Shown here one piece after another: positions 19,917 to 26,815 of a stretch of 26,815 bases of DNA. The DNA comes from Isotricha intestinalis (taxonomy: Eukaryota > Ciliophora > Litostomatea > Vestibuliferida > Isotrichidae): assembly GCA_023807065.1 (NCBI GenBank), contig JAJJLU010003862.1, positions 1 to 26,815 on the forward strand, given 5' to 3'. The notes under the pieces were generated by a model. The model saw only the letters and a list, made by a program, of their open reading frames with translations. It did not search any database and was not told the origin of the DNA. Made by a program: the position numbers and the translations under genes. Each line of letters opens with the position of its first letter. The stretch's first letter is position 1.

Positions 19917-22499
19917 ATGAAAAAAAATGAAAGTAAAAATTTTTTAAAGCCATCTCCATCTCAACCATTTATAAAAGAAATGAATAAAAGCACAGATATG
20001 ATAACATCATTAATACATGAATATTTATTAAAAAGAGAATATTATAAAACATTAGATTTATATCAAGAAGAAATAAGTCAAAAAATAAAGCAAAAAACAT
20101 ATTATAAAGCAGCATTTTTAGATATAACAGAATCAAATTTATTAAAAACATTTTCATTAGGAAGAAAAAATGATTTTTTTAAAATTTGGAATAGAATAAT
20201 TCCAAATCATATAAGATTAAGAGAACCACCAATTCAAAAAATAGAATTTTATATTCAAATATATTTTGCAATTTATCCTTCATTATATAAAGATAGTAGA
20301 ATAAATTGTAATAAAACAATTCAAGAAACAATGAATGAATTTAAAATCTTTTTAGAAAAAAAAGAATATGAATTAAATAAAACATCTGAATTTTTATCTT
20401 ATTATGCATTACCATATATTAATAATCCACAAACACATCCTTCTTATATGAAATTATTTAGTCCAGAATGGTCAAATGAATTAAAAGATAAAATTAGACA
20501 AAGTGTAAAAACTTATCTTCCTTCAATTAAATATCCTGTTATTTATGATTTAGTTACTAATGATGCTGCTTTAATTGGAAATAATAATAATGTTAATGTA
20601 AGTAATATTAGTCAAGGGAAAATTGATATGATGAAAACTTATTTGGAAAGCTTATCTCAAGGAAATAATAATAATATTATTAATAGTGATGATGCAGGAA
20701 ATTTTAATAATAATAATAATAATAGTACTTTTAATATTAATAGTGGTAATAATTTTAATTATGATAAAAGTTTTGAAAGTGACGAATTAATTCAATTAAG
20801 AGAAGAAAATGAAAGATTAAAAAAAAAAGAAGAAAAAAATAAAAGTCATTTCATTAGTAGTCAAAAATCTTGGACTAATTTAGCTTTAAATATTTTATCT
20901 TATTCATTTGATTTAGTTATGTTATGTAAAAGTAATAAAAATTATAATGAAGTATTATTAAAATCTGATAAAATAAATAAAAAATTGATGAAATTTCAAT
21001 CATTTTTAAATAAAAATTTAGAAGATTTAGAAAAAGCAAAAGTTAATGTTAATAATACATTTTTATCAGGAATAAGAGAAAGAAATGATGAAATGGAAAA
21101 TATAGCAAATTCAAATTATGATGATTTAAGTAATATAAATAATAATTCAATGATAAATAATTCAGGATTACAAAATAGAAGTTTTCATGTTGAATATGAT
21201 CATACTCATTTAATAGATATTAATTTATTCCAAAATACAATATATAATAATATTAAAAATAAAAATTTATCAAGTGATGATGATTTAAAATATTCCTTTG
21301 TTTTTAGAGAAATGAGATTAAGATCATTTAGAAGAACAGATCCAGGTTTAAAAAAATTAACATTATATTCAATATTTTTTTATGATTTATATTTCAAATT
21401 TAATTTATTAAAAGAAATAATATTAAATCCTCAAATATATGAAAAATCAAGTTTAGAAATAATGAAATTATTAAATCAAATAGCATCACTTAAAAAAGGA
21501 AGAAATTATTTATTAATGAGACAAAATTCAAATCAAATGATAGAAGATATAGTTCATTGTATGATGAATGAAAAAGAAGATTCTGAATTAAGGCAAAATT
21601 GTTTAGGAACAATTCAAAAATTTACTTTAAGAATAGAACCTCAAAATAAATTAATTGAATTAGGAATAATAAAATGGTTAATTGAAACATTTACTTATGA
21701 ATCAAAAACACTAAGTGATTATTCAATTGAATATGGATTAGCTTTAATATTGAATTTAGCTTTGAAAAAAAATGGAAGAGAAAAATTTGAAGAAGAATCA
21801 GAAAGAACAATTCAAATATTAATAAATTATATTAATAAAGATAATATTCAAATTCAAACTTGTGTAAATGGAACTTTATATTCTTTAATAAAAAGACCTT
21901 TATTAAGAGAAGCTGCAAAAAAATTCGGAGTTGAAAATATAATAAAAAATACTCAAATTAAAGATCCTCAAACTCAAAAACAAATGACATATATTTTAGA
22001 AGAATTACAATCTAATAATAATAATATTAATAATGATGATAATATTGAAGAAAATTTCGAAGAAGACCCTAATGCTATTGATGATGAAAATGAAAATAAT
22101 AATTTTGATGAAGAATATGCTGAATTAGATTCTATTGATGAAGATTTAGTTAAATTACATTATAAAAATATTGGAGAATTTTTAATTAGAAATGAAAATC
22201 AAAATGTTGAAGAAGAACAAAAAATAGAAGTTTTTAGTCAAAAAAATCCAAATATGTTAAATATTGATTTAAAAATTAGTAATGATAATAATGATAATTT
22301 CAATTATATTGAAGGAGAAGAAAAAGAAGAAGGAAAATTTGTTCTTGGATTAAATGATAAAAGTAGAGAAGAAAATAATAATAATAATAATAATGAAAAA
22401 GAAGATCCTTTAGCTTTATATCAAAAAGATATAACAATTGAACAAGCTTTTGAAAAACATGATAGAATATTAAGAACACCTCCAAATGAATATAAATAA
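19917..22499 (+). CDS. ARMC9: ARMC9-like LisH and armadillo-repeat protein
   Basis: This 860-aa protein resembles ARMC9, a protein of the basal body and ciliary tip that is mutated in Joubert syndrome. The N-terminal LisH motif (about 28-60, SLIHEYLLKREYYKTLDLYQ) is followed by the ARMC9-specific region (FFKIWNRIIPNHIRLREPP, then KIEFYIQIYFAIYP). After an Asn tract (about 220-280) comes a short coiled coil (LIQLREENERLKKKEEKNK, about 291-309). Residues 460-700 carry armadillo-like helices that track the animal protein closely: SLKKGRNYLLM, NCLGTIQKFTLR, GIIKWLIETF, LSDYSIEYGLALILNLALKK, and CVNGTLYSLIKRPLLREAAK. The tail is acidic and Asn-rich. In animals ARMC9 controls ciliary stability and tubulin modification, so its presence indicates a ciliated cell. 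It is about 40-200 residues longer than animal isoforms owing to low-complexity inserts. Confidence 0.9.
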   Translation: MKKNESKNFLKPSPSQPFIKEMNKSTDMITSLIHEYLLKREYYKTLDLYQEEISQKIKQKTYYKAAFLDITESNLLKTFSLGRKNDFFKIWNRIIPNHIRLREPPIQKIEFYIQIYFAIYPSLYKDSRINCNKTIQETMNEFKIFLEKKEYELNKTSEFLSYYALPYINNPQTHPSYMKLFSPEWSNELKDKIRQSVKTYLPSIKYPVIYDLVTNDAALIGNNNNVNVSNISQGKIDMMKTYLESLSQGNNNNIINSDDAGNFNNNNNNSTFNINSGNNFNYDKSFESDELIQLREENERLKKKEEKNKSHFISSQKSWTNLALNILSYSFDLVMLCKSNKNYNEVLLKSDKINKKLMKFQSFLNKNLEDLEKAKVNVNNTFLSGIRERNDEMENIANSNYDDLSNINNNSMINNSGLQNRSFHVEYDHTHLIDINLFQNTIYNNIKNKNLSSDDDLKYSFVFREMRLRSFRRTDPGLKKLTLYSIFFYDLYFKFNLLKEIILNPQIYEKSSLEIMKLLNQIASLKKGRNYLLMRQNSNQMIEDIVHCMMNEKEDSELRQNCLGTIQKFTLRIEPQNKLIELGIIKWLIETFTYESKTLSDYSIEYGLALILNLALKKNGREKFEEESERTIQILINYINKDNIQIQTCVNGTLYSLIKRPLLREAAKKFGVENIIKNTQIKDPQTQKQMTYILEELQSNNNNINNDDNIEENFEEDPNAIDDENENNNFDEEYAELDSIDEDLVKLHYKNIGEFLIRNENQNVEEEQKIEVFSQKNPNMLNIDLKISNDNNDNFNYIEGEEKEEGKFVLGLNDKSREENNNNNNNEKEDPLALYQKDITIEQAFEKHDRILRTPPNEYK

Positions 22500-22751
22500 T
22501 CAATTTACTATAAATCAAAAAAATAAATAAATTTTATATAAAAAGGAACAATAAAATAAATAATTTTATTTTATATTAAAAAAATATGGAATCATTCCCA
22601 TTCATATTAAAATTATATATATTTTATATTTTTTTGAGTAATGTTATTTATTTTATTCTTATAATAAAAAGAATATAAACTTATTTTTTCATAAACAAAT
22701 TATAATTAATTTCAAATTTTCATATTTTATTATATTTAAAACTATTTTTCT

Positions 22752-24035
22752 TTATTCTAAATTTTTGATTAATTCATTATATTTTCTATCTCCTTCAACC
22801 AAGGAACTTTTTAAATAATCCTGATTAATTTCTAAAAGACTTTCACTTTTAGGAAGTATTATTTCACTATATTTCTCTGTTTCAATATCTTTATTTTCTT
22901 CTTCTAATCTTTTCATAATTTTTTCTCCAAATTTATAAATTTCATAATATTTATTTACATTTTGTTTTAACATTTTTTTAATAGAAGTCAAATTTTTATA
23001 AGTAGAATTTGCTAAAAAATTAATTTCATTATCTTTAAATGTTAATTTAGACAAAATATTTTTATCTAATTTAATATGATTAAAAACCAATAAAATAACC
23101 ATTAAAGTTTTAATTAAATTAATATGAAAATCAACTAAATTTAATATTCCATATGAAGAAGAAATTGCAAAAGAATGATAAATTTTTCCAGTATCAATTA
23201 ATTTATTTAAAACTTCAAATTCATTATAAGAATATTTTTTATTAATAAATAAATAACATTGATAAGTCCATACTAAATCACAATCAGCAAAAAAGCATAA
23301 ACTTTTTAAAGTTTTTTCATGTTTATAAATATTTTCAATATCACTTAAATTGATTTCTTTATTATTATTAATAATATCAATTTTAAATTGAAATATTTTT
23401 AAAAGAGAACCAAGGAAAAAATTCCTTTCTGCATTTTCATCAATTGAATTCATTTTTGCTAAACCAGAAATATTAGTTTCTTCTTCATATAAAGAAAATA
23501 ATTCTTCTAAAGAATCTTTTATTTTATCATTATAATTTGTAATATGATAAAATTCAAATAAATCTTTAAATAACATATAAAGAAGATTATTTTGTAAATG
23601 ATTTAATAAAGAATTATCAATTAAAGCAATTAATAATTTTATAATATTCTCACATGCTTTAATGAAGATACTTTTATTTTTATTCATTTTCTTTTCTTTA
23701 TTTATAAGCTTTAATCTACTTTTAATATAAATATAAAATAAATTTGTTAGTCTATGTAAATTTGGCAGTTTAAAAGTTTCTAAATTAGGCCAATCATTCT
23801 TTTCAGTAATTTTATATATTTCATAACTTTTATCAAAAATTAAATCTGAAATTGCAATTGAATTTTGATCATTTAAATTAAAACTTAATCGCTGAATAAA
23901 TGTTTGATATATTTCAAGTATACTTTTTTCTTTTTGTTCTTTTGAAATTAATGAAGATTTAATCATTGTTTTTTCAATTGATTCCAAAATTTCAGGGTTA
24001 AGATTATTTTGAAAACTCTTTAATTCAGATATCAT
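22752..24035 (-). CDS. Unrecognised all-helical protein, 427 aa
   Basis: The family is not recognised. I chose the ATG at 24035 (MISELKSFQNN...). The frame remains open to a TTG at 24122, but the extra residues are Phe/Tyr/Leu-rich leader translation. The protein is predicted helical throughout, with amphipathic segments such as LHRLTNLFYIYIKSRLKLIN, IKLLIALIDNSLLNHLQNNL and FHINLIKTLMVILLVFNHIK. It has Trp and Cys residues clustered near CFFADCDLVWTYQCYLF, which may mark the core fold. No catalytic motif, signal peptide or true membrane span is evident. It reads like a helical scaffold such as a tethering or HEAT-like protein, but nothing specific supports that. It is convergent with ARMC9 (252 bp between stops) and divergent from the DNA-binding gene at 24208. 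Confidence 0.72.
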   Translation of the reverse strand: MISELKSFQNNLNPEILESIEKTMIKSSLISKEQKEKSILEIYQTFIQRLSFNLNDQNSIAISDLIFDKSYEIYKITEKNDWPNLETFKLPNLHRLTNLFYIYIKSRLKLINKEKKMNKNKSIFIKACENIIKLLIALIDNSLLNHLQNNLLYMLFKDLFEFYHITNYNDKIKDSLEELFSLYEEETNISGLAKMNSIDENAERNFFLGSLLKIFQFKIDIINNNKEINLSDIENIYKHEKTLKSLCFFADCDLVWTYQCYLFINKKYSYNEFEVLNKLIDTGKIYHSFAISSSYGILNLVDFHINLIKTLMVILLVFNHIKLDKNILSKLTFKDNEINFLANSTYKNLTSIKKMLKQNVNKYYEIYKFGEKIMKRLEEENKDIETEKYSEIILPKSESLLEINQDYLKSSLVEGDRKYNELIKNLE

Positions 24036-24207
24036 TTTGAATAAAAAAAATAAATATTTTAAAAAATATATTAAGTTATATGTTAAATAAATTTTTAATA
24101 ATTCTCCATTGTACTTTTTCAATATTTATAATTCTTATATTTCAAAAAATGAAAATATATCCTAATAATTAAAATTGAATAATTAAAAAAGAATAAGAAA
24201 AAAAGGA

Positions 24208-24990
24208 ATGTCAAATAAAAGAGACATTTTCCAACCAACAACATCAGAACAAAATAACTCAAATCAAACAAAAGTAATCACAACAAAATGTCAAATTTTA
24301 GAAAACAAACTAATAATAAACAGTAAAAGAAATTTATTTAAAAACCAAAAATTTAATAATTAGATTTCTTAAATATAAAAAGAAAAAAATATTCAATGTT
24401 TAGTTGTGAAGTAAAAAGAAGATGCATCGAAGCAGTATAAAAATAAATATAAATATATATAAATAATTAATTTTAAACTTATAGTCAAAATGTAATGATT
24501 TAAAAGCAGTTTCTAAAATGTTTGCAGTTCCATTAAAAAGCTTAAAAAGATGGATTAAAGTAGGTCCAGAAAGAAAAAAAGGTAATTTCATTTTTAAATA
24601 TTATATAATGAATGTATAGGAGGAGGAAGAAAAATCAGAGATCCTGAAATGGAGAAAACACTTTTTAATTGGTATGAAGACTTAAAAAAGAAAAATATTC
24701 CTGTTACTCCAAAAATGATTAAAAAAAAAGCTTTAGAAATCACTAAATTTAAAGATTTTATTGCTTCTAAAGGATGGTTAGAAAAATTTAAAAGAAAGTT
24801 TAAACTTGAATTAAGTAGAGAAACAAAAAATGAAAATAATTCTAATATTATTTTTAATAGTATTAGTACTAAAAAAAATAGTCAAAATTCTCAATTTTCT
24901 TCTAATGAAAATACTATTAAGCAAAATACTATTTTTATTAGTGATAGTTCTTTAAAACCTTTTCAAACTTTTTGTTCAAAAATAAATTAA
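24208..24990 (+). CDS. Pipsqueak/CENP-B-type DNA-binding protein, four exons (217 aa)
   Basis: I rebuilt this gene from exons 24208-24322, 24364-24434, 24485-24581 and 24620-24990, which give 654 nt in frame. The protein has a disordered N-terminus (1-39) and a basic patch KRKKYS (44-49). A pipsqueak/CENP-B-N helix-turn-helix follows at about 48-87 (CEVKRRCIEA joined to SKCNDLKAVSKMFAVPLKSL and KRWIK), then a GGGRK linker (95-99). A CENP-B/Tc5-type helix-turn-helix lies at 105-162 (LFNWYEDLKKKNIPVTPKMI, then KGWLEKFKRKF). The tail is Ser/Asn-rich. This two-HTH order is that of the DNA-binding half of pogo/Tigger/Tc5 transposases and CENP-B. No DDE catalytic domain follows, and no terminal inverted repeats are seen, so it is probably a host regulator or centromere-type binder derived from a transposase. 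The three splice junctions each restore the frame and rejoin a conserved domain. Confidence 0.8.
24323..24363 (+). other. Intron, 41 nt
   Basis: GTAAAAGAAA...AATAATTAG. It splits a codon after its first base and joins the N-terminal exon to the basic KRKKYS segment. Retention would stop translation at its own terminal TAG. Confidence 0.65.
24435..24484 (+). other. Intron, 50 nt
   Basis: GTATAAAAAT...AAACTTATAG. It lies between codons, inside the first helix-turn-helix, and joins CIEA to SKCND. Retention gives an immediate in-frame TAA. It is the AT-richest piece of the gene. Confidence 0.78.
24582..24619 (+). other. Intron, 38 nt
   Basis: GTAATTTCAT...GAATGTATAG. It splits the first Gly codon of the GGGRK linker after its first base. 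Retention stops at the terminal TAG. Splicing links the two DNA-binding domains, with the linker expected for this family. Confidence 0.8.
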
Positions 24991-25483
24991 ATGCTCTTTT
25001 TATTTTTTTATAAATACATACTTTCAATATTTTATAATACAAATGATTGCATAAAGTTTTTTTTAATTAAATTATTTTTTTTCTATATTTAATCATTTAA
25101 TAATATTTATGTTTTTCTTTCCTTTCTATGATTTTTAAAAGTTAATTTAAAATAACTTTTGGTTTATTTTACAACAATCAAAATAAACATATATTTTTCT
25201 TATATTACAAAAAAGATTTTTTTAAGAAAAAGTTTAATTGGAGAATTTTATTTTCAATATAAAATCTAGATATAATTTTTTTTATTAATATTTAATTTTT
25301 TTTCCAAATAAATCATAAATTCCATATAAAATTCATGATATTCAATCTATCAAAATAATTTATTTTTGATTTAAACTAAAAAATATATTTTTAATATTAA
25401 AATTTTCAAATTAATTAATTATATCACTTTCTATATAATAAAAATATATATATTTAATTTTTCAATAAAAAATGAATTTTTAA
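24991..25483. other. Convergent 3' spacer, no gene seen
   Basis: About 490 bp of AT-rich DNA lie between the stop of the CENP-B-type gene and the inferred stop (25484) of the next, oppositely oriented gene. The only structure noted is an 8-bp inverted repeat, AAAAGTTA/TAACTTTT (25137-25160), which is not convincing. No open reading frame is supported. Confidence 0.55.
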
Positions 25484-26499
25484 TTAGAATTTATTTTTAC
25501 CTTTACAATACTTAGATAAATAATTTAAACAAAAAACATAAGATTCACATAATTCTTTAGAAGAAGCTTCAATTTTAATAGTAAAAGTATGAAAATCTTT
25601 TTCATTAACTTTAAATTCAATAATAAATCTTTCTTTATATTCATTATCAATTTCACATGAAACTAAAGTATTAAATTGAAATTATTATTAATATTAATAT
25701 CTTTAATATCAATCCATTTAAAAATATATTCTTCTATTCCATTGATATAACTAATTTCTTTAGGAGACAAAAAAAAAGCATAAGGTTTTCTTACATTATC
25801 AATAATAATATTCATTATTCTTGGAAGAGATAAAAAATTTAAAAAACTAATTTTTTCTTTAGTATCAAAAATAATATTATCAAATAAATTTGGATAACTA
25901 TTTTGAATAGAACTATATTCTGCAGATAATTCATAATGAGAATTATTTCCAGAAGTAAATAAATTACTTTGAGTATTAGGATTTTGAATTTTTATAATTT
26001 CTTTTTCTTGTTGAAGAATTAATGGACTTATTTTATTATTATTTAAAAAATCTTCTATTTTTTCATCTTTTTTTCTTATTAATTTTATATATTCAATTAA
26101 CATTCTTCTACTTTCTTTTTCGTTTTTTGGTTTTTTATCAAAATAAGTATAATTTGGTATTATAATTGTATTATATTTTATATTATTATCATTTTTAATT
26201 CCTGGAATAATATTATTATAATTTGATTTATTTATATCATCTTCACTTATATTATTACTTTGAATATTTATTTTATATTTTCTTAAACCTACAATTGAAG
26301 AATTCATTGTTTGATTATCTATATCTTGTGTTATATTCATATTTATATTTTTATTTAAATTTTTGTTTGATATATTTTGTGAAGAGCTTATTATTTTTGA
26401 ATTTGAATTATTTGTAAATATTTTATATTTGTTTAAATTTATTGAAGAATTGCTGCTATTTTTAAATATATTATTATTTTGATCTGTATATTGATCCAT
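25484..26499 (-). CDS. Asn-rich protein with a possible PH-like C-terminus; reading frame interrupted
   Basis: Translation from the ATG at 26499 gives 278 residues and then meets a TAG at 25663. Coding potential continues at once in another frame (VSCEIDNEYKERFIIEFKVN, then TFTIKIEASSKELCESYV) to a TAA at 25484. The N-terminal 120 residues are Asn/Ser-rich and disordered. Residues 120-170 hold a charged helix (KNEKESRRMLIEYIKLIRKK). From about 230 (RKPYAFFLSPKEI, then EEYIFKWIDIKDI) through the continuation, the pattern of beta strands ending in a helix resembles a PH-like domain. Either one base is missing or slipped near 25676-25682, which would keep WIDIKDI, or an 89-nt intron (25663-25751, GTTATA...TTTAG) is removed, giving KEI joined to ISCEI. 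The function is unknown. Confidence 0.6.
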
Positions 26500-26674
26500 T
26501 AAGAAGTTTATTTATTGAATTTATTTTTTAACTTAAATTAATTATAAAATATAAACAATTAAAAAGAGAATAATATTTATTTACTATTTTACTTATCCTG
26601 ATATAAAAAATAAAATTTTCAAAAAATTTCAAAAACAAAAATTCAAAAAAATAAAAAAAAAACTTTTAACTTAT

Positions 26675-26815
26675 TTAATAAGTTTTGTAATAAGAATGAG
26701 CACTTCTATATAATTGACTGGCTCTATCTAAATTCATTTTTTCTTGAACTTCATCAGCTTTCCTTAAAGAATTTTTATAAGTCATTCCAAAAATATTTTC
26801 ACTAACAATAGATCT
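26675..26815 (-). CDS. 3' end of an unrecognised gene (last 46 codons)
   Basis: The gene enters from the right edge of the window and ends with TAA at 26675-26677. The visible C-terminus includes ENIFGMTYKNSLRKADEVQE and RASQLYRSAHSYYKTY. The mixed, non-repetitive composition and the stop-free run to the edge support real coding sequence. Too little is present to name it. It runs in the same direction as the interrupted gene, whose start lies 178 bp upstream of... the opposite side, so the two are tandem on the - strand, this one first. Confidence 0.6.
   Translation of the reverse strand, partial: RSIVSENIFGMTYKNSLRKADEVQEKMNLDRASQLYRSAHSYYKTY

Noticed and set aside
24036..24122. Hydrophobic N-terminal extension of the 427-aa protein from a TTG codon
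   Set aside because: It mimics a membrane segment, but it has no ATG and its composition matches the neighbouring non-coding DNA.
24208..24363. Independent 51-aa small protein gene
   Set aside because: Its 3' part is better explained as a 41-nt intron. Splicing joins its first 38 codons in frame to the CENP-B-type gene.
25137..25160. Hairpin AAAAGTTA/TAACTTTT as a terminator or structured RNA
   Set aside because: An 8-bp, mostly A/T stem is expected by chance in DNA of this composition, and factor-independent terminators of this kind are not a feature of protein genes transcribed by RNA polymerase II.
853..26417. Many other short open frames antisense to, or overlapping, the genes listed
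   Set aside because: They lie inside better-supported genes on the opposite strand or in another frame, and translate to Phe/Leu/Ile/Tyr-rich sequence that mirrors Lys/Asn/Glu-rich coding DNA.
1..26815. Ciliate code with TAA/TAG read as glutamine
   Set aside because: All large genes are bounded by TAA at positions matching family ends (SRP68, LITAF, hydrolase), and Gln is encoded by CAA throughout.
1..26815. tRNA, rRNA or other structured RNA genes
   Set aside because: Such genes would stand out as GC-richer islands with the conserved T-loop sequence. I found none by eye.

Overview
The window is nuclear eukaryotic DNA of extreme A+T richness with compact, mostly intron-free protein genes. 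The evidence is a signal recognition particle subunit (SRP68), a DDT/WHIM chromatin protein, a LITAF-domain protein, an ARMC9-like ciliary-base protein, an F-BAR-like protein, runs of Asn codons, and short GT-AG introns of 29 to 50 nt. Every confidently placed CDS ends in TAA and is open under the standard code. A bacterial-type tryptophanase suggests an anaerobic or gut lifestyle, and ARMC9 suggests a ciliated or flagellated cell. My best guess is an anaerobic ciliate that uses the standard code (rumen litostome-like). An anaerobic fungus or another AT-rich protist is not excluded.

Layout: 1-789 is empty. Then come the tryptophanase (-), SRP68 (+), an unrecognised coiled-coil protein (-), the DDT/WHIM protein (-), and an F-BAR plus SBF2-like protein (-). 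The last of these is divergent, across only 77 bp, from a long coiled-coil protein (+). A 0.9-kb gap (12719-13642) holds degraded repeat-like coding fragments. Next are a membrane-anchored alpha/beta hydrolase (+), a LITAF protein with 16 Asn-Gln-Pro hexads (-), a second coiled-coil protein with a 29-nt terminal intron (+), a small acidic-tailed protein (+), ARMC9 (+), an unrecognised helical protein (-), a four-exon CENP-B/pipsqueak-type DNA-binding protein rebuilt here (+), a gene with an interrupted reading frame (-), and the 3' end of one more gene (-).

The genes do not form a pathway. They look like independent housekeeping, cytoskeletal/ciliary and regulatory genes packed tail-to-tail and head-to-head with short spacers. 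The observations I value most are these: all four inferred introns are 3n+2 long, and three of them end in a TAG that is also an in-frame stop if the intron is retained; a small transposase-type DNA-binding gene is hidden by three micro-introns; one gene's reading frame breaks exactly at a TAG; and a tryptophanase sits in a eukaryotic chromosome.
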